A DNA stretch of 64,000 nucleotides from Aureimonas psammosilenae (GTDB lineage Bacteria; Pseudomonadota; Alphaproteobacteria; Rhizobiales; Rhizobiaceae). The number at the start of each line of letters is the position of its first letter. Position 1 is the stretch's first letter. Shown here piece after piece: positions 28,855-37,904 of this stretch. A program made the translations under genes and the position numbers. The notes under the pieces were generated by a model. It made no database searches and had not been told where the DNA came from. It saw only the letters and a list, made by a program, of their open reading frames with translations. The stretch is from the NCBI RefSeq assembly GCF_009176975.1, contig NZ_WEZG01000016.1:1-64000 (forward strand), read 5' to 3'.

Positions 28855-30267
28855 TCAACGGCATTGTGCCTTAACGGTTTGATCGAAGATCGGACGAGGA
28901 ACGGATATGCGCCACGGGTTATCCGGAGCGTTTGGATAAATCGGCAATGCGACCATGCGTGGTGCGGGAGCCGGCAGGAGCGTGCCGCGTCCGGCCGCCG
29001 TGTCGCAGATCGTATCACGGAAAGTCCCAAAGTCGCGCTGCTCCATATCGGTTATGCTACGCTGGAACACGGGAACGGTGCCAAGCCAGCACAGGATCAA
29101 TGCTCCAAATCCGATTGCTGCAAAACGGCGATAAAGCATGGAGGGATTGCTGAGTCCGAACACCATCCATGCCGTAAGGAACATGATGTTGACTCCCGTG
29201 AAGTAGCGATCGGGGAACGACGTGACGTAGTTGTCAAGGATGCTTGTCAGGCCCTTTCGCATTACAAGAGTTGCTGCCCACATCACTCCAAAGTTCAGAA
29301 ACAAAAAAATCCTGTAATCGAGTAATTTGATCGTGCCGGGACCGAAGCGGCGCGAATAGATACCGACGCTTACCAAGAGCGCGGCGAAGACGGCGAGCGT
29401 CGTGGCGTCCGTAAGATGATGATAGACTGGCGCGAGGAGGGGGAAGATCGTGCTGCGCGCAACCGCGAACTCCAGGAAGCTTGCCGGCTTGAAGGGTAGC
29501 GGAATCCCCCCCGATGCGGTGAGCGCAATCGGATCAAGACTCAATATGCCAAGAGCCAGCATCGCGAGATGAGCAAGGACGGGTAGCACAAAAGGCTCGC
29601 CGTTTCTTCGGCGCGACAACGAGTCGAAAATGATGAAGACCACATATTGTCCGATGACGACCGGAAAGCTCCACATCAAAGCCAAAACGGCGATATGAAG
29701 CAACAGCATGGCCCATCGTGATGGCTGGCGGTAGAGCAGAGCAAAAAGCGCGAACTGTGCGATCACCGGCATGTAGAAGCCGAGATTGAGGATACGTCCG
29801 AAGATTTCATAGCCATCACGCCCGACCGGCAAAAGCACGATCGCCAGCCCGATCAGCCAGCAGAACCCCGAATGCAGTCGGTCCCTCAGGGTAAGAAGCG
29901 GCAGCGTCGCAACGAATCCGAAAATAAGCGAAGCAATAACTGCGATCATCTGCGGCAAAGCGGAGATGTCCGACAGGAACAAAGCTCGTGTTGCGAAAAG
30001 TGCTAGCCCTTCCAATCCGATGAGACCTGCAACCATGTAGTCCGATCGGGCATGGACGAGGATATGCCAAAAACCTTCGACCATGATCCGGCCTATCCAA
30101 TAGCCATCCTCGCCATAAAGGATGGGATAGGAAAAGGCGTAGGCGTTGCGCAGGAACGACAGGCTCGTAAAAACGAGAAGCGCGAGAAGAACCTGCCACG
30201 CTCCTGAGGGAGGCAAGGTTTCCAGAGCTGCTTGGCGTCGCCGGATAGGAAGGGTCGGAAGGATCAT
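28855..30267 (-). CDS. Polytopic membrane protein (glycan-related, unknown)
   Basis: A 470-residue inner-membrane protein with about ten to twelve predicted helices and a C-terminal soluble tail. The look is that of GtrII-like or polymerase/mannosyl-transferase-like proteins of O-antigen loci: an early periplasmic loop with FSYPILYGEDGYW carrying acidic residues, and large aromatic loops. The ATG at 30267 shares one base with the upstream stop (TGATG); a TTG at 30270 is also in frame. Position suggests transfer or polymerisation of glycan units. No specific activity can be claimed. Confidence 0.7.
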   Translation of the reverse strand: MILPTLPIRRRQAALETLPPSGAWQVLLALLVFTSLSFLRNAYAFSYPILYGEDGYWIGRIMVEGFWHILVHARSDYMVAGLIGLEGLALFATRALFLSDISALPQMIAVIASLIFGFVATLPLLTLRDRLHSGFCWLIGLAIVLLPVGRDGYEIFGRILNLGFYMPVIAQFALFALLYRQPSRWAMLLLHIAVLALMWSFPVVIGQYVVFIIFDSLSRRRNGEPFVLPVLAHLAMLALGILSLDPIALTASGGIPLPFKPASFLEFAVARSTIFPLLAPVYHHLTDATTLAVFAALLVSVGIYSRRFGPGTIKLLDYRIFLFLNFGVMWAATLVMRKGLTSILDNYVTSFPDRYFTGVNIMFLTAWMVFGLSNPSMLYRRFAAIGFGALILCWLGTVPVFQRSITDMEQRDFGTFRDTICDTAAGRGTLLPAPAPRMVALPIYPNAPDNPWRISVPRPIFDQTVKAQCR

Positions 30268-31025
30268 CAAACGGCCAGATCGCGTGCGGCGGCGGGGGGA
30301 TGGGAAATGAAGTCGCGAACTTGTGCAGGCGTGCCCAGCATGCCGACGTCGGCAAGGACGACCTCGGCGATGCGCACCTTCAAATCGCCTGCGATGAGAT
30401 CGTTGTACATGGGAGCGACGTAGCGCTCGCCTTTTTCCTCGTTGCCGTTCGCGAAATACCGGTCGTAGGTTTCCAGAAACAGGCGGGCGCTCGCGAACCC
30501 GTAGAGCCCCAGCGTCGCATGGGACGAAATTCGCGACTTCTCACGCAACTCGACGACGCGGCCTTCGTCATCCAGGCGGGCGAACGACCACCCTTCCCCC
30601 GGCCCCGGAAAACAGGGAATCCAGCCTGCGACATCCGCTTCGTCAGGCGTTGGCCGCATGGCGCCGGGGCGCACGAATGTATCGATGTTGTAGATCGCGA
30701 AAGGCTCGTCAGGCGGCGATACGGCGGCGAGAAGCCGGGCGGTGGTCGCCTGACCGTTGGTCGGGGCGTCGAGGGCGAGAAGTTCGCCGACGGACAGGCC
30801 AAGCGCGGCGCAGCGGGCGCGGATGAAGTCTTCCTGCCCGTCGTCCCGGCGAACAGCGAACGAAAAGCGCCAGTTCGCCTCGCGAAAGGCATCGAGCGAC
30901 AGCATCGACCAGTCGAAGAGAGGTCGCCCCAGCGCTTCGATCCGATATTTCGGCAAGTCGTAGCCTGCGTCCCGGAAGCGATTTCCGAAACCGGCCATGG
31001 TGATGGCGACCGTGCCCGCGCTCAT
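30267..31025 (-). CDS. Nucleotidyltransferase-like protein (sugar or capsule precursor activation)
   Basis: A 252-residue GT-A-fold nucleotidyltransferase. The N-terminus MAGFGNRFRDAGYDLPKYRI corresponds to the nucleotide-binding G-x-G-x-R-F and PK signature. IYNIDTFVRPG supplies the metal-binding Asp, and LREKSRISSHATLGLYGF is the E-K-x-S block. Similar proteins activate sugars or capsule substituents with NTP. Its start overlaps the stop of the HAD gene by four bases. Substrate and nucleotide are unknown. Confidence 0.78.
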   Translation of the reverse strand: MSAGTVAITMAGFGNRFRDAGYDLPKYRIEALGRPLFDWSMLSLDAFREANWRFSFAVRRDDGQEDFIRARCAALGLSVGELLALDAPTNGQATTARLLAAVSPPDEPFAIYNIDTFVRPGAMRPTPDEADVAGWIPCFPGPGEGWSFARLDDEGRVVELREKSRISSHATLGLYGFASARLFLETYDRYFANGNEEKGERYVAPMYNDLIAGDLKVRIAEVVLADVGMLGTPAQVRDFISHPPAAARDLAV

Positions 31026-31438
31026 CGGGAGGAAGCCACCTGCTTGGCGACGCGGTCGCGCTCGCAAAGAGCGAGGAGCTCCTCCTGGGTGTGTTCCAGG
31101 AACTCGCGCGGGCGCACTGCGCGGTCATCGATATAGAAGCCGTTATGACCCGGCCATGGCTTTCCCATGTAGATCTCGTGATAAGGCACCTCATGGCGCC
31201 CCAGCCATTCGAGGAGAACCGGAAGGGTCTTGGCGTTGATCACGCCCGTATTGCCGTTGTAGCTGCGCATGTTGCGCGAGGAATGAAGGATGATGTGCCA
31301 TCCGGCGGATGCAAGTTCCTGCAAGCGCTTCACCAGCAAGGGCTCGGGAGCCAGATCGGCATAGCTCGTATCGCCCCGCTCGGCTGGACAGAGCGTACCG
31401 TCGATATCCACCACAAGGACGTTGTCGTTCTTGATCAT
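31022..31438 (-). CDS. HAD-family phosphatase, capsule-biosynthesis type
   Basis: A 138-residue single-domain HAD hydrolase. Motif I is VVDIDGTLCP (nucleophile and acid Asp), motif II is HSSRNMRSYNGN, and the acidic motif IV is FYIDDRAVRP. Related short HAD proteins are encoded in capsule loci of Campylobacter and other Proteobacteria. The start at 31438 overlaps the upstream stop in ATGA, and its own stop overlaps the nucleotidyltransferase start. It probably dephosphorylates an intermediate made by the adjacent kinase/nucleotidyltransferase pair. Confidence 0.82.
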   Translation of the reverse strand: MIKNDNVLVVDIDGTLCPAERGDTSYADLAPEPLLVKRLQELASAGWHIILHSSRNMRSYNGNTGVINAKTLPVLLEWLGRHEVPYHEIYMGKPWPGHNGFYIDDRAVRPREFLEHTQEELLALCERDRVAKQVASSR

Positions 31439-32898
31439 GCTTCGAGTTCCCGAATGATGCGCGCTGCCAGCATCGCGAAACCAGCGAGCTTGCGGGGGTG
31501 GTCGATGTGGAGGGGCATCATCGACATGAAGAGCGAGAGTTCGTAGGCGCGCACGATCCCGAGATCGAGGCCGGTCTCGGCGAGGTGACGCTCCAGAATG
31601 GCACGGAAGGAGGCCGGTGGTCCGTCGTCGTGCAGGCGAAGAACGAACTTCAATTCGGCATCCAGCGAACATTCGAAGAGATCATTGTTGACGAAGTCGT
31701 AGCCGCCCAGCACCGAATGGCTGAATTTGGCGAGGTCATAAAGGGGATGCATCCATGCTTCCGCATCGTTACGCGCGCCCCGCGGATCGATCAACCGGAA
31801 CAGCCGGGTGCGCCGGTCGAAGAGGATGTTGGACAAGCAGGGATCGCCGTGGCCGAAAGCGAGAGCGTCGGACGGATCGCGGGCGATAGCGGCTTCGATC
31901 AACGCTGCGGCCCTCTCACGCATGGAAGCGATGCCTCCGTAAGGTCCAGCCTCGACCAGAAGAGCATCCAGCCGTCGGCCGGGAGCCGTCGTGAGGAGAA
32001 GATCGAGCCGTTGGTGCATCTTGCCGAGGATCGCGTCGCGCGCCACGGCCCGAACTCCCTCGCGCTCCATCGGTTTGACGGGACGCGCGGCAAGAAAAGC
32101 GAAGAAGGTCTCCACCAGCGCCCCGAAGGAACCCTCGTCGAAAGCACGATGGATGAGTTGCAGCGCCGCGTCCGGAACGGCAAGGCGTTCGGTGGAATAG
32201 CCGGCGCGTGCGCCGTCGTCGAAGAAGTCGAAGCTCGTGATCAGGAACGGCTTCATCCTTTCCGGTGCCAAACCAAAGAAGGCATATTCGCGGGCCATCT
32301 TGTCGCGATCCGTCGAGGTCTTGCTGAAGACGTGCCTGTCGATCCGGATGGCGTTAAAATGGCGGCTTTCGGTGGCGCCGTTGATGAAATCGATAAAGGC
32401 GTCCGGTTGCCGCAGATCAACGAAGCCGCAATGGTCGAGCATGGCGGGAGCTTGCTGGGATAGGTGAAGGAGGATTTCGCGCGCGGTCGCCGGGTTCGGT
32501 GCCCGAAGCAAGGCGACGAGATCGTTGCGCAGGAGAAGGACCGGACCTTCACCGTTGGTTGTCTTCATCGCGAAGGTGCTGCGCAGGGCGAATGCCGCCT
32601 TGGCGACCAGGTTGGCGAGGCCTTCGGGATTCGTCGGCATGAAGGAGGAGGGCAGAAGCAGGAAGATGTGCGTGTCGCTGCCACTCTCGGCGAGCTCAGC
32701 CAGATGTTTAGCGTCGCGCGGATCAAGAAGGTGGAAGAAGTCGCTGGCTCCGCCGCGTCGCACCTCTCGCCGGATCGTCTCCCCAAGCGATATGCGGCGA
32801 TGTAGGATCTCGGAGAAGCGCGCGGATCCGATGATGCTCTCGATCTCGACCGGCGGCGCCTCGCGATCGTCGTAGACGATGGTCAGGCTACGGCTCAA
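31435..32898 (-). CDS. Aminoglycoside-phosphotransferase-fold kinase with N-terminal extension
   Basis: A 487-residue protein. The C-terminal half is an APH/choline-kinase-fold kinase: FGHGDPCLSNILFD holds the catalytic HGDxxxxN, and RLIDPRGA the metal-binding Asp. The first about 220 residues are a separate domain I do not recognise. Such kinases in glycan loci phosphorylate small molecules such as choline, sugars or polyols rather than antibiotics. It has four-base ATGA overlaps at both ends with its neighbours. Confidence 0.8.
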   Translation of the reverse strand: MSRSLTIVYDDREAPPVEIESIIGSARFSEILHRRISLGETIRREVRRGGASDFFHLLDPRDAKHLAELAESGSDTHIFLLLPSSFMPTNPEGLANLVAKAAFALRSTFAMKTTNGEGPVLLLRNDLVALLRAPNPATAREILLHLSQQAPAMLDHCGFVDLRQPDAFIDFINGATESRHFNAIRIDRHVFSKTSTDRDKMAREYAFFGLAPERMKPFLITSFDFFDDGARAGYSTERLAVPDAALQLIHRAFDEGSFGALVETFFAFLAARPVKPMEREGVRAVARDAILGKMHQRLDLLLTTAPGRRLDALLVEAGPYGGIASMRERAAALIEAAIARDPSDALAFGHGDPCLSNILFDRRTRLFRLIDPRGARNDAEAWMHPLYDLAKFSHSVLGGYDFVNNDLFECSLDAELKFVLRLHDDGPPASFRAILERHLAETGLDLGIVRAYELSLFMSMMPLHIDHPRKLAGFAMLAARIIRELEA

Positions 32899-33884
32899 AG
32901 GGATTTCCTCGCGACGTGGAGCCGAAGGCTGCGGGGTTCTGCGAATGCGGCGAGACGTACCGGCGGGGTGTCGAGCACGACTGGGCGCAAGGGGCGCCAG
33001 TCGGGCTGCGTCACCTGCTGCAGATAGGCCAGCGTTGCGAAGGGCCAGACGAAGAGCAGGCTTGCCGTGGCGATGACGCCGTATGTCAGCACCAGATCAG
33101 ACGAAGCACCGGGCAACCCACTCCCAGGCGTCAGGGAAAGCGACAAGGAAGAAACCGCAAGAAGCGTGGTTCCTCCCGTCATCGCCGGCACGATCAGCGA
33201 CAGCGTCAAGGCTTCCAGCATCCAGATCATCACCGAAAGACACAGGACCGATCCCAGATTGCCTTTGATGCAGGCTTTGGCGATCTCCGTGGAATGGCGC
33301 ATGAAATCGAGGAAGCGAAGCACCTTCAGCGATCGCGAAGAGAAATGCACTTCCACGATATATTGCTGGATCGAACCAAGCGCCGGACGCAGAACCGTCA
33401 ACGTGGCAACGCCGGCAGCCAGAAGCAGAAGCAGCATGAAGCTCAACGGATAAAGCGCCGAAGGCAGTGTCCCGGTGCCCACGAGAATGGCAAGCGCCAC
33501 AAGGAGCACGAAGGCATCGAAGGCCTTTTCCAGAAGCAGGATCAACAGCGGACGCACGATATTGCCCGCCAGCATCACCAGTTGCTGCAGGCGGTAGAGT
33601 TCGCCGAGCTTGAAGGGAACCAGCAGCGAAACGGGCGCGGCGTTGAAGTAGAGCATCCCCATCGTGCGCATGCGCAAGGGTACGATACGCGCCGCGATCA
33701 GAGAAAAGCGTGCGGCCCGTAGGACATGCGCGAAAAGATAAACGAGCGCGGCCGCAGCGAGATAGGGTGGTCCTGCCGTTCTTTCCACGCCTTCCGGCAC
33801 CATGTCGAGGCGCGTCGGCAGCACCAGCGCGATCAGGAGAAGAGGAATGGCGATAGCCGTCCAATAGCGGCCTAGCCTAGCCAT
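32895..33884 (-). CDS. Flippase-like integral membrane protein (LPG-synthase TM / UPF0104 family)
   Basis: A 329-residue membrane protein with seven to eight hydrophobic helices. PVSLLVPFKLGELYRL and the glycine-rich PGSGLPGASSDLVL loop are signature positions of the AglD2/MprF-TM family, often encoded with glycosyltransferases. It could move lipid-linked precursors or form part of a membrane transferase. Its start overlaps the GT2 gene by 13 bases and its stop overlaps the kinase start by four. Confidence 0.78.
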   Translation of the reverse strand: MARLGRYWTAIAIPLLLIALVLPTRLDMVPEGVERTAGPPYLAAAALVYLFAHVLRAARFSLIAARIVPLRMRTMGMLYFNAAPVSLLVPFKLGELYRLQQLVMLAGNIVRPLLILLLEKAFDAFVLLVALAILVGTGTLPSALYPLSFMLLLLLAAGVATLTVLRPALGSIQQYIVEVHFSSRSLKVLRFLDFMRHSTEIAKACIKGNLGSVLCLSVMIWMLEALTLSLIVPAMTGGTTLLAVSSLSLSLTPGSGLPGASSDLVLTYGVIATASLLFVWPFATLAYLQQVTQPDWRPLRPVVLDTPPVRLAAFAEPRSLRLHVARKSL

Positions 33885-34705
33885 GGACGTTTCCCCGCTT
33901 CTTCGGCATCCTTCGACGCCACGATCCGGAAATCATAGGCTTCGCGTGGCTTGGCGCGGTGCTCGTCGGCCAGGAACGCCTCTGGAGCCGTGAACATGCG
34001 TCGCAGCATGACGAGCATGCGACGGCCCTGGCGGAACAGCTTGGCGTTCGACACCTGATCTTCTTCCCGCCATGTCAGCGGAAAGAAACGATGCGACAGA
34101 CCACGCCGAGCGGTGGCCAGGATCATATAATAGTTGAACGTCAGATCGTCGGCGAAACGATGATGGAAACCGTCTTGGAAAATCGAAAGCCGGTACATGT
34201 TCAAGCCGGAGCCAAGATCGAAGAGGCGCTGCTTGGCCGCAAGCGAGAAGATGCGATTGAAGACCTCGTTGGCTGCGGTGCGAAGCCACGAGTAGCCGAC
34301 GAGGCGTGATCCCTTCATAAAGCGCGCGCCAAGAAGGCAATCGACTTGGCGATGGACGCCTTGCGCGATCAACGGCAGGATGTCGGTCACGGACCCCTGG
34401 TCGTCGCCATGGAGAACCACGAGATGGCTGTAGCCGTTCTCCAGGCCGTAGCGGATCGCAACCTTGTGGGAGCCGCCAAGCCCGTAATTCTCGACATTCT
34501 CCAGAAGTGCCCAGTTCGGAACCGCAATCTTCGGCAGAGCTGTCCGGGCCGCGTGCTGCGTGTCGTCGGTGGAGCGGTTGTCGACGCAGATCAGTCCTGC
34601 GAACGGCGTGGCGTTCGATGCATTTTCGAAGGACTGCAGCACCCGCGCGATCTGCGGAGCGCAATTATACATCGGCACGAAGACGAGGATCCTGTCAGCC
34701 ATCAT
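33872..34705 (-). CDS. Family 2 glycosyltransferase (dolichyl-phosphate-sugar synthase-like)
   Basis: A 277-residue cytoplasmic GT-A transferase. FVPMYNCAPQIARVL begins the fold. CVDNRSTDDT and VVLHGDDQGSV carry the nucleotide- and metal-binding Asp residues (the latter in place of DADG). No C-terminal membrane helix is seen. It probably loads a sugar on a polyprenyl phosphate, with GtrA and the flippase-like protein as membrane partners. Start MMADR is at 34705. Confidence 0.85.
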   Translation of the reverse strand: MMADRILVFVPMYNCAPQIARVLQSFENASNATPFAGLICVDNRSTDDTQHAARTALPKIAVPNWALLENVENYGLGGSHKVAIRYGLENGYSHLVVLHGDDQGSVTDILPLIAQGVHRQVDCLLGARFMKGSRLVGYSWLRTAANEVFNRIFSLAAKQRLFDLGSGLNMYRLSIFQDGFHHRFADDLTFNYYMILATARRGLSHRFFPLTWREEDQVSNAKLFRQGRRMLVMLRRMFTAPEAFLADEHRAKPREAYDFRIVASKDAEEAGKRPWLG

Positions 34706-34745
34706 ACGCTTCTTACGGTTACGGGGACTTCGACACTACGCCTCT

Positions 34746-35231
34746 TCACCGGAGAGACGCTTTCCCCTCAAGGAGCCATCCCATGAACAGGAAGTTGGCG
34801 TAAAGCGTCAGCGGCGTGACCGCCACCTTGGCGAGAATGGAGGCCAAGGCGAGTCGCCAATTCGGATCGACAACCAACGAGACGACCGATGCGAGGGTCG
34901 CAAGTATCGGCTCGAAGACCGTGTGCGCCAAAGCGGCAATAGCCAGAGATGCCAGCAAGATCGCGATGGCGTTGTACAATGCATAGGCTGCGAACTTGCC
35001 TATGATCCAAGATCCGTCATGCACGAAGGTTCGGCGCTGAGCGATCAGGAAGACGAAGCTGACGGCGATGCCGGCGCTGACGCAATTGGCCAGAAAAACG
35101 GGCATTCCAGCGGCGGTAAGGCTCGTCATGATGGCGAGATCCAACAGCCATCCCATTCCCGAGATCAGAACGAAGCCATGAATTCGGATAGGGCGTGCGG
35201 GATGCCCATCGACTGGAGAAGTCTGCCTCAT
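34746..35231 (-). CDS. GtrA-family membrane protein
   Basis: A 161-residue protein with four membrane helices, the GtrA pattern (FVLISGMGWLLDLAIMTSL at the start and KVAVTPLTLYANFLFMGWLL at the end). GtrA proteins are thought to flip bactoprenol-linked sugars. The GT2 directly downstream fits this. It is the first gene of the minus-strand operon. The ATG at 35231 is preferred; a GTG at 35234 is also in frame. Confidence 0.87.
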   Translation of the reverse strand: MRQTSPVDGHPARPIRIHGFVLISGMGWLLDLAIMTSLTAAGMPVFLANCVSAGIAVSFVFLIAQRRTFVHDGSWIIGKFAAYALYNAIAILLASLAIAALAHTVFEPILATLASVVSLVVDPNWRLALASILAKVAVTPLTLYANFLFMGWLLEGKASLR

Positions 35232-35559
35232 CACAGATCGAAGCCTTGTCCATCTTCAGACACAGTATGCTTTCCAGTCCGGATGCCGGCTCTAGTCATC
35301 CAACCTGCTTTAACAAAATCGTCGGAAGGATTAAGCAACGAACATCTTCAGCAAAAGGCGCAACGATCCGGCCAACGCCTGCGCAGGTCGAGCCTTTGTC
35401 GTCAGAACCACAATCCTATTTTTGTGTCCAGCGTCACGGCATCTTGGAAAGAAGGGTGGGATTGATCCGCAACAGGTCTTTGGGCACGCCCCGATGCGAT
35501 AGCGAGGAAGAAGGGCACCCCCTCGCACCATTCGCTATTCGAGATGGGAACGATCGCTC
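35232..35559. other. Intergenic region upstream of gtrA
   Basis: A 328-base gap between the RTX protein gene and the gtrA-led operon, both on the minus strand. It should contain the operon promoter. I see no gene, hairpin or operator that I can defend. Confidence 0.4.
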
Positions 35560-36687
35560 TTAGATTAGAAAATCCTGTGTCGAGAGTTCTGGCCGAGCAT
35601 TGTGTATGGCAACGAAGCTTTGGTCGGCGAAATTCACAAAGAGAGTGCCGTCGCTTGCCCAGGCGAGCGTCGTAGCCTGTCCGTTGGTATCGATGCGGTC
35701 TCCACGATAGAAGTCGAAATCTTCGACGACATCCCGCGCACCCGATACATGGACGAAGGTATCGGCGCCTGCTCCTCCGGTGAGGAAGTTGAGCCCGGGT
35801 CCGCCGACAATGACGTCGAGTCCGTCGCCGCCTAGGATCGTATCGCTCCCGGCGCCGCCATATATCGTCGCCGACACGCTTCCTTGGATGCGAACCAAAT
35901 CGTCTCCGCCATTGGCGTAAACGACATTGTGTCCGTCGCCTACGATGGTGATGATATCGGCTGCATCCTGGCCATCGTTGACGCTGTTGCCTCCGTAAAT
36001 CGTATTGTTGCCACTGCCTTCGACGGTGATCCGGTCGATGCCTGACCCGCCAAAGATCACATTCGATCCACCGCCTTGGATACGAACCACGTCGTCACCG
36101 AGACCCGCATAGACCGTGTTATGGCCGGATCCGCCAATGAAGATATCATCATTACCGGAATTAGAATAAACGAGGTTCTGCCCGTTGCCGCGGATAATGA
36201 TCCTGTCGGCACCGTCCGATGGATCGCTGATCCCGGCGCCGCCGAAAACGGTGTTGTTGGCGAGACTGTCGATCGTGATGGCGTCATTGCCTGGACCTGC
36301 GACAACCAAGTTGTTCGCTTTATTCAAGATGGTAATCTCGTCGTTGCCGAGACCTCCAAAAATGGTGCCGTTGCCCAGGGCGCGATACAGGATGACGTCG
36401 TCTCCAGCGTTGCTGAAAATCTGGCCCGATCCCTCTCCGGTAAACGTAATCTGATCGGCTCCATCCTCGACATCGCCGGAGGATCGGCCGCCGTAGATCT
36501 GGACGCTCTCGCCTGCCAAAGGCATCGCCGTGATGGTGTCGGCTCCCAAGCCGCCATAGATTGTGTCGTTGCCCGATCCTGCAGTCAGAAGATCGTTGTT
36601 CGACGTTCCAACAATCTCTTCCGTTGCGGCTGTTCCCGAAAAGGAAATGCCGACGATCTGATCCAGCGAACGCGCCATGCCAAACAT
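35560..36687 (-). CDS. RTX calcium-binding repeat protein, 375 residues
   Basis: An exported-type protein built from beta-roll repeats from about residue 25 to 320: NDTIYGGLGADTI, NTVYAGLGDDVVRI, GGAGSDTILGGDGLDVIVGG. Several turns are expanded (YGGNSVNDGQDAADII, FGGAGISDPSDGADRI), as in the two other RTX proteins of this window. The C-terminus has the serralysin-like FVHVSGARDVVEDFDFYRGD block and ends STQDFLI, an Asp-Phe-hydrophobic tail typical of type I secretion signals. The start at 36687 has GAGG at good spacing. It is likely secreted by the ABC/HlyD system at 50797-54069. Function could be surface adhesion or matrix. Confidence 0.85.
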   Translation of the reverse strand: MFGMARSLDQIVGISFSGTAATEEIVGTSNNDLLTAGSGNDTIYGGLGADTITAMPLAGESVQIYGGRSSGDVEDGADQITFTGEGSGQIFSNAGDDVILYRALGNGTIFGGLGNDEITILNKANNLVVAGPGNDAITIDSLANNTVFGGAGISDPSDGADRIIIRGNGQNLVYSNSGNDDIFIGGSGHNTVYAGLGDDVVRIQGGGSNVIFGGSGIDRITVEGSGNNTIYGGNSVNDGQDAADIITIVGDGHNVVYANGGDDLVRIQGSVSATIYGGAGSDTILGGDGLDVIVGGPGLNFLTGGAGADTFVHVSGARDVVEDFDFYRGDRIDTNGQATTLAWASDGTLFVNFADQSFVAIHNARPELSTQDFLI

Positions 36688-36972
36688 AGAGACCTCAAAG
36701 CGATACAAGATTTATATTTTGCACCCTACTACTGACATTCCCTTAAGATAGAGCGCATCCAGTATCGTTCTTTCTATCATGGGTAACGGATATTACGTGA
36801 TTACGTGTTGACGCTGAAAACCGCGACGACGATACGAGAAACTCGCTTCCAGCTTTTCCGAACATGTAGAAACGGATGACCTACTGACCTTCCAATGGCC
36901 TCTAGGCAGTGGGGCAGTCAGTGCGTATGGATGCGGCCAAGATCAGAACGCAACGAACGACGCGAGAAGACG

Positions 36973-37848
36973 GTGAAAAAAGGGATCATTCTTGCAGGAG
37001 GCAGTGGCACTCGCCTGCATCCAATGACGCTGGCTTCCTCGAAGCAGCTTTTACCCGTCTACGACAAGCCGATGATCTACTATCCACTCGCGACCTTGAT
37101 GCTAGCAGGGGTGCGAGATCTTCTTATCATTTCGACGCCGCACGATCTGCCCCGCTTCCGAGACCTTCTCGGCGATGGTGCGCGCTGGGGCATGCATATT
37201 TCCTACGCAGAACAACCCAGTCCCGCCGGATTGGCCCAAGCCTATACGATTGGCGAAGAGTTCGTAGCTGGAGAGCCATCCGTTCTCGTACTCGGCGACA
37301 ACCTATTCTACGGACATGGCCTACCGGAACTTCTGTCCCGGGCTGCAGCCCGAGCAACGGGAGCCACTGTTTTCGCTTATCATGTCAACGATCCGGAGCG
37401 GTACGGTGTCGTTTCCTTCGATGCCGCAGGTCGTGCGATCGAAATCGTCGAGAAACCAAAGAACCCGCCTTCCAACTGGGCGGTCACAGGTCTCTACTTC
37501 TACGATGGCCGAGCGTCCGAGATTGCGCGAAGCCTAAAGCCTTCGGCGCGTGGAGAGCTTGAAATCACCGACCTCAACCGGGTCTACCTCGAGGAAGGTT
37601 CTCTCAGTGTCGAAACCATGGGGCGTGGCTTCGCATGGTTGGATACGGGCACCCCGGACTCTCTTCTGGAAGCAGGAGAGTTCGTGCGTACGCTCGAACA
37701 CCGGCAGGGTTTCAAGATTTCCTGCCCCGAAGAGATCGCCTTCAATCTCGGTTTCATCAACGCCGACCAACTCATGTCGCTCGGAAAGGAACTCGGAAAA
37801 AGCCAGTATGGCCTTTATCTTCAGCGCCTTGCGCGCGGAGATCTATGA
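36973..37848 (+). CDS. rfbA: Glucose-1-phosphate thymidylyltransferase
   Basis: A 291-residue enzyme, first step of dTDP-L-rhamnose synthesis (dTTP + glucose-1-phosphate). [43 protein letters not shown] and [19 protein letters not shown] are all present. GTG at 36973 gives the expected N-terminus ([10 protein letters not shown]) with GAGAAG upstream; the open frame extends further but that is not conserved. It is divergent from the RTX gene. Confidence 0.95.
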   Translation: MKKGIILAGGSGTRLHPMTLASSKQLLPVYDKPMIYYPLATLMLAGVRDLLIISTPHDLPRFRDLLGDGARWGMHISYAEQPSPAGLAQAYTIGEEFVAGEPSVLVLGDNLFYGHGLPELLSRAAARATGATVFAYHVNDPERYGVVSFDAAGRAIEIVEKPKNPPSNWAVTGLYFYDGRASEIARSLKPSARGELEITDLNRVYLEEGSLSVETMGRGFAWLDTGTPDSLLEAGEFVRTLEHRQGFKISCPEEIAFNLGFINADQLMSLGKELGKSQYGLYLQRLARGDL

Positions 37849-37904
37849 CCGATCGAATGGCCACAAAGGTTCGCGGATCCGACACGTCTCGCCCCTAATA
37901 GCTT

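Noticed and set aside
28932-29325. Plus-strand frames opposite the polytopic membrane protein
   Set aside because: No ribosome-binding context or recognisable domain; the minus-strand gene is well supported by overlaps.
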